A stretch of 7,364 nt of DNA. Origin: Planctomycetales bacterium (GTDB lineage: Bacteria > Planctomycetota > Phycisphaerae > SM23-33). Positions 1 through 4,847 of this stretch are shown here, one piece after another (positions within the stretch are counted from its first letter, which is position 1; each line of letters opens with the position of its first letter). Location of the stretch: positions 1 through 7,364 of the forward strand of contig DAOWOP010000134.1 of assembly GCA_030642005.1 (NCBI GenBank), written 5' to 3'. The position numbers and the translations under genes are program-made. The notes under the pieces were generated by a model that worked only from the letters and a program-made list of their open reading frames with translations, was not told the DNA's origin and searched no databases.

Positions 1-37
1 ATCGGTTTCGTTGGAGACGGTGGATGAATCGGATCGT

Positions 38-94
38 CGCGTAGCCTGAATCTCCAGTCGCCCCTCCGGGGCTCCTTCCGATTCAGGCTACGCG
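38..94. repeat. Palindromic intergenic element with 15-bp perfect inverted arms
   Basis: Positions 38-52 (CGCGTAGCCTGAATC) are perfectly inverted at 80-94. The 27-nt interior holds a second hairpin, GCCCC-TCC-GGGGC (60-72), so the element can fold as a nested stem-loop on either strand. It lies downstream of the beta-helix-like gene on the minus strand, but no T-run follows on that strand, so it is not a classical intrinsic terminator. The core ATTCAGGCTAC recurs as a single arm at 6588-6598 just before frr, which suggests a dispersed repeat. Transcription termination or mRNA 3'-end protection remains possible. Confidence 0.7.
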
Positions 95-125
95 GTTATG
101 ATTGAGGCAAACGAAATTACAGAAA

Positions 126-506
126 CTATGTTGCACTACTCATTTCGCTATTTTCAAATTTAACTGTTCCTGTTCCAGTTATATTTATATTTGAACCAAT
201 TGTTTTAAATAAAACTCCATCTTCTGGTTCAAAGCCCCTTATTGTTACACCATCTTCAAGAGTGTAGTTTTTATCTCCTTTAAGAACATGATATTCGTTT
301 TGACCTTGATTATAATTTCCAGATGTCCAGTTTATAGTGTCGTATGTGGGATTGTCTATTGCAGTTTGAATTGAGGCAACACTTTCGCCAGGGGTGGTAT
401 TATAGGTTGCAGCCTTAGCCCTTTCTGCTAATCCAAAAACAGAACCAGCAACAGCGAGAACTATCAGAACTGTCCCAATAAGGGGAAACTTCGTTTGGTT
501 TTCCAT
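126..506 (-). CDS. Short secreted protein resembling the start of a right-handed beta-helix (pectate-lyase-like) domain
   Basis: A 126-residue protein of unknown function. Residues 1-32 look like a Sec signal peptide: Lys at 6, a hydrophobic run at about 8-27, and an Ala-Lys-Ala motif at 30-32 suited to signal peptidase I. The mature part contains SIQTAID (45-51), a DTINWTSGNY stretch (56-65) and later Gly/Asn/Thr/Val-rich strands (TLEDGVTIRG, INITGTGTVKFEN). This resembles the first coils of a parallel beta-helix. Such domains usually run to several hundred residues, so this is either a truncated copy or a very short relative. The ATG at 506 has a good Shine-Dalgarno GGGAG (513-517) 6 nt upstream. 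The coding DNA is visibly AT-richer than every other gene here, which hints at recent acquisition. It has its own promoter (684-711) and long structured leader. Expression looks plausible; the fold assignment is weak. Confidence 0.6.
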   Translation of the reverse strand: MENQTKFPLIGTVLIVLAVAGSVFGLAERAKAATYNTTPGESVASIQTAIDNPTYDTINWTSGNYNQGQNEYHVLKGDKNYTLEDGVTIRGFEPEDGVLFKTIGSNINITGTGTVKFENSEMSSAT

Positions 507-677
507 GACATACTCCCGTGATTTGAATCCGCGTATCTACACATTTACGATGGGAACTCGGCCTATGTGGCCTGAGGTGTGTTCGAGTGAGCGATAGTCG
601 CCCACACCCTCACTTTTGATTCGGCAGGCTCATGCCGAATGCATCTACTCCGCCGCTCCCTTTAGCGGGCTGGAGCA
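507..677 (-). ncRNA. Highly structured 5' leader RNA, candidate cis-regulatory element (unidentified)
   Basis: This is the predicted untranslated leader between the promoter at 684-711 and the ATG at 506. Read 5'-3' on the minus strand, hairpins follow in series. 675-648: CTCC/GGAG and CCGCT/AGCGG around an AAAGGG loop. 640-619: 8-bp ATTCGGCA/TGCCGAAT with a 6-nt loop. 612-573: TGAGGGTGTG/CACACCTCA with one bulged G, enclosing a GCGA-CTA-TCGC hairpin. 572-560: GGCC-ACATA-GGCC, directly abutting the previous stem. 549-532: weaker CGTA/TACG. The GGGAG ribosome-binding site follows. The leader is GC-rich while the gene behind it is AT-rich. I could not match it to riboswitch consensus sequences I remember (TPP, SAM, cobalamin, c-di-GMP-I, glycine, fluoride, ykkC). 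Riboswitch, protein-bound leader and stabilising 5' structure all remain possible. Confidence 0.5.
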
Positions 678-683
678 CTATGA

Positions 684-711
684 ATCATACGGCAAATCCC
701 GGATTTGTCAA
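684..711 (-). promoter_or_regulatory. Sigma70-type promoter for the beta-helix-like gene
   Basis: On the minus strand a perfect -35 TTGACA (711-706) is separated by 16 bp from -10 TATGAT (689-684), five of six matches to TATAAT. The start site should be near 677, giving a leader of about 170 nt before the ATG at 506. It lies just beyond the two groEL-side terminators, so this gene appears to be a separate transcription unit. Confidence 0.75.
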
Positions 712-719
712 GAGAAAAA

Positions 720-749
720 GGTGGGACTGAAGTTTCACTCCGCCCCACC
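720..749. repeat. Short inverted repeat upstream of the 684-711 promoter
   Basis: GGTGGG (720-725) and CCCACC (744-749) form a 6-bp stem, with TGAA-GT-TTCA (728-737) nested inside. It ends 8 bp upstream of the -35 box of the minus-strand promoter, where an activator or repressor could bind. Equally it may be unremarkable spacer. No known operator consensus is recognised. Confidence 0.3.
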
Positions 750-758
750 CTACCGTTT

Positions 759-799
759 AAAAAAGATCGCGGCGTGGCGATTTTGATCGATCCGCCGCG
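759..799 (-). terminator. Second intrinsic terminator downstream of groEL
   Basis: Read on the minus strand, CGCGGCG (799-793) pairs with CGCCGCG (774-768). The interior can form a small CGAT/ATCG stem. The sequence then runs through GATC into six T (764-759). It is in tandem with the stronger terminator at 813-847. Confidence 0.6.
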
Positions 800-812
800 C
801 CCTTTGTGGAGT

Positions 813-847
813 AAAAAAAAAGCCCAGCCATTCGAATGGCTGGGCTT
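813..847 (-). terminator. Strong intrinsic terminator of the groES-groEL transcript
   Basis: Positions 820-847 are a perfect 28-nt palindrome (AAGCCCAGCCATTC plus its complement). On the minus strand it folds into a long GC-rich hairpin followed by a nine-T tract (821-813). It lies about 40 nt beyond the groEL stop codon at 888-890. On the plus strand the hairpin is followed only by TTCTTACC, so it should act mainly in the groEL direction. Confidence 0.93.
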
Positions 848-850
848 CTT

Positions 851-885
851 ACCTATTCCCTAATCCCTATTCCCTGGTCCCTGTG
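851..885. repeat. Heptamer array (CCCTNNN) between groEL and its terminator
   Basis: Five consecutive 7-bp units, ACCTATT, CCCTAAT, CCCTATT, CCCTGGT and CCCTGTG, fill almost all of the space between the groEL stop and the terminator hairpin. On the minus strand they read AGGGANN-like, matching the AGGGACT array after frr at 7186-7213. Confidence 0.75.
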
Positions 886-887
886 TT

Positions 888-2519
888 TTAATACATTCCT
901 TCCATTCCGCCGCCGGGGGGGCCTGCGGGGGCTTTCTTTTCGGGGATTTCGCTGATTACCGCGTCGGTCGTCAGCAGCAGGCCCGCGACTGAAGCGGCGT
1001 TCTGGAGTGCGATCCGCTCGACCTTGGTCGGGACGATAACGCCGGCCTTGACCATATCGCAGTATTTCCCGGCCATCGCGTCGTAACCGAAGTTGTCCTT
1101 CTCGGATTCTTCGACCTTTGCTGCGACGATTGAGCCGTCCAGGCCTGAGTTGACTGCGATCTGCTTAATCGGCATCACCAGCGACCGGCGGACGATATCG
1201 ACGCCGGTTTTCTCGTCGTCGCTGTCGCATTTGACCTTATCGAGCGCCTTTCGTGCCCGCAGCACTGCTACTCCGCCGCCCGGCAGGATGCCTTCTTCGA
1301 CAGCGGCCCGGCAGGCGTGAAGTGCGTCCTCGACGCGGGCCTTCTTCTCTTTCATTTCAACTTCGGTAGCGGCCCCGACGTTAATCTGCGCGACTCCGCC
1401 GGCCAACTTCGCCAGGCGTTCCTGGAGTTTCTCGCTGTCGTAGTCGGAGTCGGTGGCGTCGATCTGGTTTTTGATCTGCTCGATCCGACCCTTGATGTCG
1501 GCGGTCTTTCCGCCGCCTTCGATGATGGTGGTGTTGTCCTTGTCGATTCGGACGCGCTTGGCTGTGCCCAGGTCGGTCATCTGGAGATTCTCCAGCGACA
1601 CGCCCATATCTTCCATGACGGCGTTTCCGCCGGTCAGGACGGCGATGTCGGCGAGCATTTCCTTCCGCCGGTCGCCGAAGCCGGGGGCCTTGACCGTGCA
1701 GCACTGGAGCGTGCCGCGAAGTTTGTTGACCACCAGCGTCGCCAAAGCCTCGCCCTCGACGTCTTCAGCCACTATCAGCAGCGGCTTGCCCGACTGGGCG
1801 ATCTTCTCAAGAAGCGGAACGAGGTCCTTGATGGATGAAATTTTCTTCTCGTTAATAAGGATGAACGGGTTCTCCAGGTCGCACTCCATCGTTTCGGTAT
1901 TGTTGGCGAAGTGCGGCGAGATGTAGCCCTTGTCGAACTGCATACCCTCAACCAGTTCGACGTCGGTCTGAAGGCCTTTGCCTTCTTCGACGGTGATGAC
2001 GCCGTCTTTGCCGACCTTGTCCATGGCCTCGGCTATCATTTTGCCGATTTCGGCGTCCTGGTTGGCTGCACATGTTCCGACCTGCGCGATCTCTTCGGAC
2101 CGCCTGACCGGCTTGCTCATCCGCTCCAGTTCGCTCACGATAGCGTCGGTCGCCTTTTCGATGCCTCGCTTCAACTGCATCGCCTTTGCGCCGGCCGTTA
2201 CGTTCTTGAGGCCTTCCTCGAAGATCGCCTCGGCGTAGATGGTCGCGGTGGTCGTGCCGTCGCCGGCGACGTCGGATGTCTTGGAGGCGACCTCTCGCAC
2301 CATCTGCGCGCCCATGTTCTCTTCGGGGTTTTCCAGTTCGATTTCCTTGGCCACCGTAACGCCGTCTTTGGTAACGGTCGGGCTGCCGAAGGATTTTTCC
2401 AGTACGACGACTCGTCCCGTCGGGCCAAGCGTTACCTTGACAGCCTGGGCGAGTTTCCTGATGCCCTGGCGGATTGCCTCGCGGGCCTCTACGTCAAACG
2501 TGATCTTTTTCTTTGCCAT
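888..2519 (-). CDS. groEL: Chaperonin GroEL (60-kDa subunit)
   Basis: A 543-residue group I chaperonin subunit. The family forms a double-heptamer ring that encloses unfolded proteins and folds them in ATP-driven cycles with GroES in the cytoplasm. Visible signatures: TLGPTG (30-35) in the nucleotide pocket, Asp52, GDGTTTAT (86-93) with Asp87, EVEMKEKKARVEDAL (386-400) with catalytic Asp398, and AAVEEGILPGGG (405-416). Asp positions coincide with E. coli numbering. The tail is short, ending GPPGGGMEGMY, with little of the usual GGM repeat. A Cys-Cys pair (273-274) precedes VKAPGFGDRR. The ATG at 2519 is preferred because AAGGAG (2533-2528) lies 8 nt upstream and MAKKKITFD is the canonical N-terminus. 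An in-frame ATG at 2591 would add 24 residues encoded by intergenic repeat DNA. The gene follows groES across a 171-bp gap. Confidence 0.98.
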   Translation of the reverse strand: MAKKKITFDVEAREAIRQGIRKLAQAVKVTLGPTGRVVVLEKSFGSPTVTKDGVTVAKEIELENPEENMGAQMVREVASKTSDVAGDGTTTATIYAEAIFEEGLKNVTAGAKAMQLKRGIEKATDAIVSELERMSKPVRRSEEIAQVGTCAANQDAEIGKMIAEAMDKVGKDGVITVEEGKGLQTDVELVEGMQFDKGYISPHFANNTETMECDLENPFILINEKKISSIKDLVPLLEKIAQSGKPLLIVAEDVEGEALATLVVNKLRGTLQCCTVKAPGFGDRRKEMLADIAVLTGGNAVMEDMGVSLENLQMTDLGTAKRVRIDKDNTTIIEGGGKTADIKGRIEQIKNQIDATDSDYDSEKLQERLAKLAGGVAQINVGAATEVEMKEKKARVEDALHACRAAVEEGILPGGGVAVLRARKALDKVKCDSDDEKTGVDIVRRSLVMPIKQIAVNSGLDGSIVAAKVEESEKDNFGYDAMAGKYCDMVKAGVIVPTKVERIALQNAASVAGLLLTTDAVISEIPEKKAPAGPPGGGMEGMY

Positions 2520-2527
2520 TTTTATCG

Positions 2528-2533
2528 CTCCTT
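2528..2533 (-). promoter_or_regulatory. Shine-Dalgarno site of groEL
   Basis: AAGGAG on the minus strand, 8 nt before the ATG at 2519. It decides between this start and the upstream in-frame ATG at 2591, which has no comparable site. Confidence 0.85.
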
Positions 2534-2560
2534 TTGTTCGTATAGCACCTAATATAATGG

Positions 2561-2670
2561 GTCGCAGAGACACAGAGGACACAGAGAACAAATAGAATTA
2601 AAAAAGATTTTCCTTTGTTTTTTCGCCTCTTTTACTTTGTCAATCTCTGCGTCCTCTGCGTCTCTGTGGC
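2561..2670. repeat. Inverted pair of 27-nt CACAGAG repeats between groES and groEL
   Basis: The left arm 2561-2587 (GTCGCAGAGACACAGAGG then ACACAGAGA) is mirrored by the right arm 2644-2670 with four mismatches out of 27. A 56-nt AT-rich spacer separates the arms. Each arm is built of 8-9-bp CACAGAGGA-like units. The same arrangement recurs at 6486-6581. Transcribed inside the groES-groEL mRNA, it could form a long stem-loop between the two cistrons. Confidence 0.85.
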
Positions 2671-2690
2671 CTCTTTTCTGTTAGAGGCTC

Positions 2691-3014
2691 CTACTCAAGA
2701 ATTGCCAGTATGTCGCTTTCGTCCATAAGCATCACTTCTTCGCCATCGACCTTGATTTCGGTCCCGGCGTAGGAGGTGAACAATACGGTCTGCCCGACTT
2801 TCACCTGGAAGTCAGCCCGGGTTCCGTCGTCCAGCAACTTGCCGTCGCCGAGTGCGAGGACCTTGCCCTTCTGCGGTTTTTCCTTTGCGGTATCCGGCAG
2901 GACGATGCCGCCGCGGGTCTTGGTCTCGGCTTCCAGACGCTTGATGAGAACCTTCTCACCCAGTGGGCGAATCTTTGTCTTTTTTTCCTTCTTCTTGCTC
3001 TTGGTCTTAGCCAT
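2691..3014 (-). CDS. groES: Co-chaperonin GroES (10-kDa subunit)
   Basis: A 107-residue co-chaperonin that forms the heptameric lid of GroEL. After a Lys-rich N-terminal extension (residues 2-14) the canonical fold begins at KIRPLGEKVLIKR (14-26). The mobile loop contains GGIVLPDTAKEK (35-46), whose IVL tripeptide (37-39) contacts GroEL. The conserved KGKVLALGDGK and VLFTSYAGTEIKVDGEE stretches follow. E. coli GroES is 97 residues and begins directly with MNIRPL, so the basic extension explains the extra length. The ATG at 3014 has AAGGAG (3026-3021) 6 nt upstream. It is the first chaperonin gene on the minus strand and is followed by groEL. No CIRCE heat-shock operator (TTAGCACTC-N9-GAGTGCTAA) is visible upstream. 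Confidence 0.98.
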   Translation of the reverse strand: MAKTKSKKKEKKTKIRPLGEKVLIKRLEAETKTRGGIVLPDTAKEKPQKGKVLALGDGKLLDDGTRADFQVKVGQTVLFTSYAGTEIKVDGEEVMLMDESDILAILE

Positions 3015-3060
3015 TGTTTGCTCCTTTTCTTATGTTTCTTTCAGCAAAATCAAAATCCAT

Positions 3061-3084
3061 GTAATCCAAGAATCCCTGTAATCC
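3061..3084. repeat. Short imperfect direct repeat (GTAATCC/AGAATCC) upstream of groES
   Basis: GTAATCC (3061-3067), AGAATCC (3069-3075) and GTAATCC (3078-3084) occur at 8-9-bp spacing in the 97-bp gap between groES and the upstream receiver gene. They resemble the AATCC-based heptamers at 3766-3798. No convincing promoter was seen in this gap, so groES may be co-transcribed with the upstream gene. Confidence 0.4.
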
Positions 3085-3111
3085 CGCTATCTTTCATCTT
3101 CTTCTTCTCAC

Positions 3112-3546
3112 TCAAAATCTGTCTCTTCGGATGGTGGTATCGAGGCGAACCATCATCCTGTGAATCTGCACCAGTAATTCCTCCAGCCGGAGGGGTTTGG
3201 TAACAACGCTGAAGGCAGCGAGACGCATCGCTTCGACCAGTCGGCGGCGGTCGGCGGCGCCGGTCAAGAGGACCACCAGCAGGGCCTCATTCAGCGAATG
3301 GATCATCCGTAAAAGCGCCAGTACGTCTATCTCGGCAACGGCTTCATCCAGCACGACGGCGTCGGCCAGACCCGCCTGAACCAGGCCTAGCACCTCGCCG
3401 TCGGAGTTGACCCTGTAAGTTTCCAGCCAGCGCGGGCCTACGATCAGAGACAGCGCATCGGCAAACTCGCCGGCCTCGCCGCTGACCACAAGCCCGAACG
3501 GACCTGCATGATCATCATGATCATCCTGTAATGCACGGGCTACCAT
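3112..3546 (-). CDS. Degenerate response-regulator receiver (CheY-like) protein
   Basis: A 144-residue single-domain protein resembling a two-component receiver. Beta1 reads FGLVVSGEAGEF (17-28). The phospho-acceptor region is ADAVVLDEAVAEIDVLALLRMI (61-82) with candidate Asp67. The switch Thr95 lies in VVLLTGAADRR and the invariant Lys117 in FSVVTKPLRLEELL. The two acidic residues that bind Mg2+ after beta1 in active receivers (usually VVDDE) are replaced by Ser22-Gly23. Metal-dependent phosphorylation is therefore doubtful, and this may be a pseudo-receiver acting through protein contacts. There is no output domain. The first 16 residues, rich in Asp/His (QDDHDDHAG), precede the fold. The ATG at 3546 has only a distant AAGGTG upstream. 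Its stop lies 97 bp ahead of groES on the same strand, so it may share a transcript with groES-groEL. Family call fairly firm; function unknown. Confidence 0.8.
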   Translation of the reverse strand: MVARALQDDHDDHAGPFGLVVSGEAGEFADALSLIVGPRWLETYRVNSDGEVLGLVQAGLADAVVLDEAVAEIDVLALLRMIHSLNEALLVVLLTGAADRRRLVEAMRLAAFSVVTKPLRLEELLVQIHRMMVRLDTTIRRDRF

Positions 3547-3572
3547 TATTTACCACACCTTATCGCAGCGCA

Positions 3573-3602
3573 AATACACTCCAACACCCAAGTCAAGTGC
3601 AA
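3573..3602 (-). promoter_or_regulatory. Possible promoter of the receiver-groES-groEL unit
   Basis: On the minus strand TTGCAC (3602-3597) is 18 bp from TGTATT (3578-3573), about 27 bp upstream of the ATG at 3546. The matches are moderate. The -35 box overlaps a palindrome, TCAAGT-GCA-ACTTGA (3593-3607), that could be a regulator site. Confidence 0.35.
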
Positions 3603-3607
3603 CTTGA
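3593..3607. promoter_or_regulatory. Palindrome TCAAGT-GCA-ACTTGA, possible operator
   Basis: A 15-bp perfect palindrome with a 3-bp centre lies over the tentative -35 box upstream of the receiver gene. It is not CIRCE. It could be a repressor site controlling the receiver-groESL unit, or chance. Confidence 0.35.
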
Positions 3608-3765
3608 GTGCCACTACCGATAACACCTTTATACGGCGGGGGTTAGCAATACGCCGAGGCCGACGAAACTGTCAAATCTGACGAAACCCGCCGCATGGGC
3701 CTGTCAGAATCTGCTTAAGTGGCAGGTGAGTTGCGATTCTCCAATCGAGCGTCGCGGTTCGTTGT
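3608..3765. other. Intergenic spacer between divergent units, no gene seen
   Basis: This is the central part of the 410-bp gap between the divergent receiver and rpsB genes. I see a CGGCG/CGCCG inverted repeat (3634-3638 with 3652-3656) and a direct GACGAAAC repeat (3662-3669 and 3680-3687). There is no convincing coding region, tRNA or promoter. Confidence 0.5.
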
Positions 3766-3798
3766 CAATCCACAATCCACAATCCGCAATCCGCAATC
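3766..3798. repeat. Heptamer array CAATCC(A/G)
   Basis: Four tandem 7-bp units (CAATCCA, CAATCCA, CAATCCG, CAATCCG) plus a partial CAATC lie just upstream of the rpsB promoter. The reverse complement ((T/C)GGATTG) resembles the (T/C)GATTAC array at 7226-7260. Confidence 0.85.
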
Positions 3799-3810
3799 AG
3801 AATAAAACCC

Positions 3811-3839
3811 TTGACGGATGGGAAGCCGACACTTATGTT
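3811..3839 (+). promoter_or_regulatory. Sigma70-type promoter of rpsB-tsf(-pyrH-frr)
   Basis: TTGACG (3811-3816) and TATGTT (3834-3839) are separated by the ideal 17 bp. The expected start near 3846 gives a leader of about 110 nt before the rpsB start codon. Confidence 0.75.
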
Positions 3840-3852
3840 ACCTGTCCTTGAG

Positions 3853-3895
3853 GAACAGGCGGGCGGATAAACCGCCGCGTGTTCTGTGATTTTTT
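3853..3895 (+). promoter_or_regulatory. Leader hairpin plus T-run ahead of rpsB, candidate attenuator
   Basis: GAACA (3853-3857) pairs with TGTTC (3880-3884), GC (3859-3860) with GC (3877-3878), and GGCGG (3862-3866) with CCGCC (3872-3876) around an ATAAA loop. Five nucleotides later comes a six-T tract (3890-3895). This resembles an intrinsic terminator inside the rpsB leader. S2 is known to autoregulate rpsB-tsf through the leader in E. coli; a related role here is inferred. The gap between stem and T-run makes strong termination uncertain. Confidence 0.45.
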
Positions 3896-3943
3896 ATCGG
3901 ACAAACATTGACCCGCTCCGGTATGAAGGAATAACGGAGCACA

Positions 3944-3950
3944 GGGGAGG
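3944..3950 (+). promoter_or_regulatory. Shine-Dalgarno site that fixes the TTG start of rpsB
   Basis: GGGGAGG lies 6 nt before the TTG at 3957. No in-frame ATG or GTG is better placed, and the TTG gives the expected MAESVIRNLIDAGIHFGH N-terminus. Confidence 0.85.
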
Positions 3951-3956
3951 TGCATA

Positions 3957-4775
3957 TTGGCAGAAAGTGTAATTCGCAATCTGATTGACGCCGGGATTCA
4001 CTTCGGGCATCGCGTCAGCCGGTGGAACCCGAAGATGAAGCCTTACATCCTCGCAAGGCGGAATTCCATCCACATCATCGATCCGAAGGAAACGCTCAGG
4101 GGCCTGCTGGCGGCGAGGAAGTTCTTTACCCGTCTGGCCGGCGAGGGCAAGGACGTGCTGCTGGTAGGCACGAAGCGTCAGGCCCGCAAGTCCGTGGAGT
4201 CCGGCGCGACGCGTGTCGGAATGCACTACGTGAACGAGCGGTGGCTCGGCGGGACGCTGACGAATTTCCAGACGATACGTTCGCGCCTGTCGAGACTGGA
4301 GAAACTCGAACAACTCGACGCCGACGGGCTGATGGCCCAGCACAGTAAAAAGGAAGACGCCCGCCTCCGACGTGAGATGCGCAAGATAAAGCGGAACCTC
4401 GAAGGCATCCGAAACATGGAGCGCCTCCCGGGTGCGATCTTCGTCGTCGATGCCAGCCGGGAGGCCATCGCGCTGCGCGAGGCCCGGAAACTCGGTATCC
4501 CGACGGTAGCGCTGATCGACACCGACAGCAACCCGGACACGGTCGATATCCCCATCCCCGGAAACGACGATGCGATGCGGGCGATTATGCTGATAACAAA
4601 AGAAATCTGCGACGCAATCGAGGTCGGAAAGGTCAGGCGGACAGACAAGGCCGAAACTAAACCCGCCCCACCGGAACCTGCAGCGCCTGCCGAAACCGCC
4701 CAACCAGAGGTGCAGGCTGCCCCGGAGGCCCCGGAAGCCCCGACCGCCGAAGATAACGAAAGTGCATCCGCCTGA
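3957..4775 (+). CDS. rpsB: 30S ribosomal protein S2
   Basis: A 272-residue S2, a protein of the 30S subunit that binds late in assembly near S1. The family pattern runs full length: LIDAGIHFGHR (9-19), WNPKMKPYI (23-31), HIIDPKET (39-46), VLLVGTKRQA (67-76), RWLGGTLTNF (95-104), LPGAIFVVDA (157-166), GIPTVALIDTDSNPD (180-194) and PGNDDAMRAI (201-210). The conserved domain ends near residue 225. A 45-residue Ala/Pro/Glu-rich tail follows, absent from the 241-residue E. coli protein and probably disordered. Translation starts at TTG, supported by a strong GGGGAGG ribosome-binding site. A TTG start with such a site suggests tuned initiation. The gene begins the rpsB-tsf-pyrH-frr cluster under the promoter at 3811-3839, with tsf 72 bp downstream. 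Confidence 0.98.
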   Translation: MAESVIRNLIDAGIHFGHRVSRWNPKMKPYILARRNSIHIIDPKETLRGLLAARKFFTRLAGEGKDVLLVGTKRQARKSVESGATRVGMHYVNERWLGGTLTNFQTIRSRLSRLEKLEQLDADGLMAQHSKKEDARLRREMRKIKRNLEGIRNMERLPGAIFVVDASREAIALREARKLGIPTVALIDTDSNPDTVDIPIPGNDDAMRAIMLITKEICDAIEVGKVRRTDKAETKPAPPEPAAPAETAQPEVQAAPEAPEAPTAEDNESASA

Positions 4776-4801
4776 CAGGCGATTAATCGTTTCTCTAACC
4801 A

Positions 4802-4827
4802 ACGGTCGGCCGCTCCGGCTGGACCGT
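4802..4827 (+). promoter_or_regulatory. Hairpin in the rpsB-tsf intergenic space
   Basis: ACGGTC (4802-4807) pairs with GACCGT (4822-4827), and GCCG (4809-4812) with CGGC (4816-4819), around a CTC loop. No T-run follows (GTATAACG), so full termination is not expected. It could reduce tsf expression relative to rpsB or mark an RNA processing point. Confidence 0.5.
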
Positions 4828-4847
4828 GTATAACGACGAGAGCAATC

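Noticed and set aside
38..94. Intrinsic terminator of the 506-126 gene
   Set aside because: The hairpin is strong but no T-rich tract follows on the minus strand, so it is listed as a repeat element instead.
1317..2552. Several plus-strand open frames opposite groEL
   Set aside because: They lie within the conserved groEL coding sequence and have no recognisable motifs, and none has a convincing start.
2520..2591. N-terminal extension of GroEL from an ATG at 2591
   Set aside because: The extra 24 residues are encoded by the CACAGAG repeat and spacer. The ATG at 2519 has an AAGGAG site and gives the canonical MAKKKITFD start.
3573..3615. CIRCE-like operator (CACTC and GAGTG in inverted order upstream of the receiver gene)
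   Set aside because: The half-sites are separated by far more than the 9 bp of CIRCE and lack the flanking TTAG/CTAA bases.
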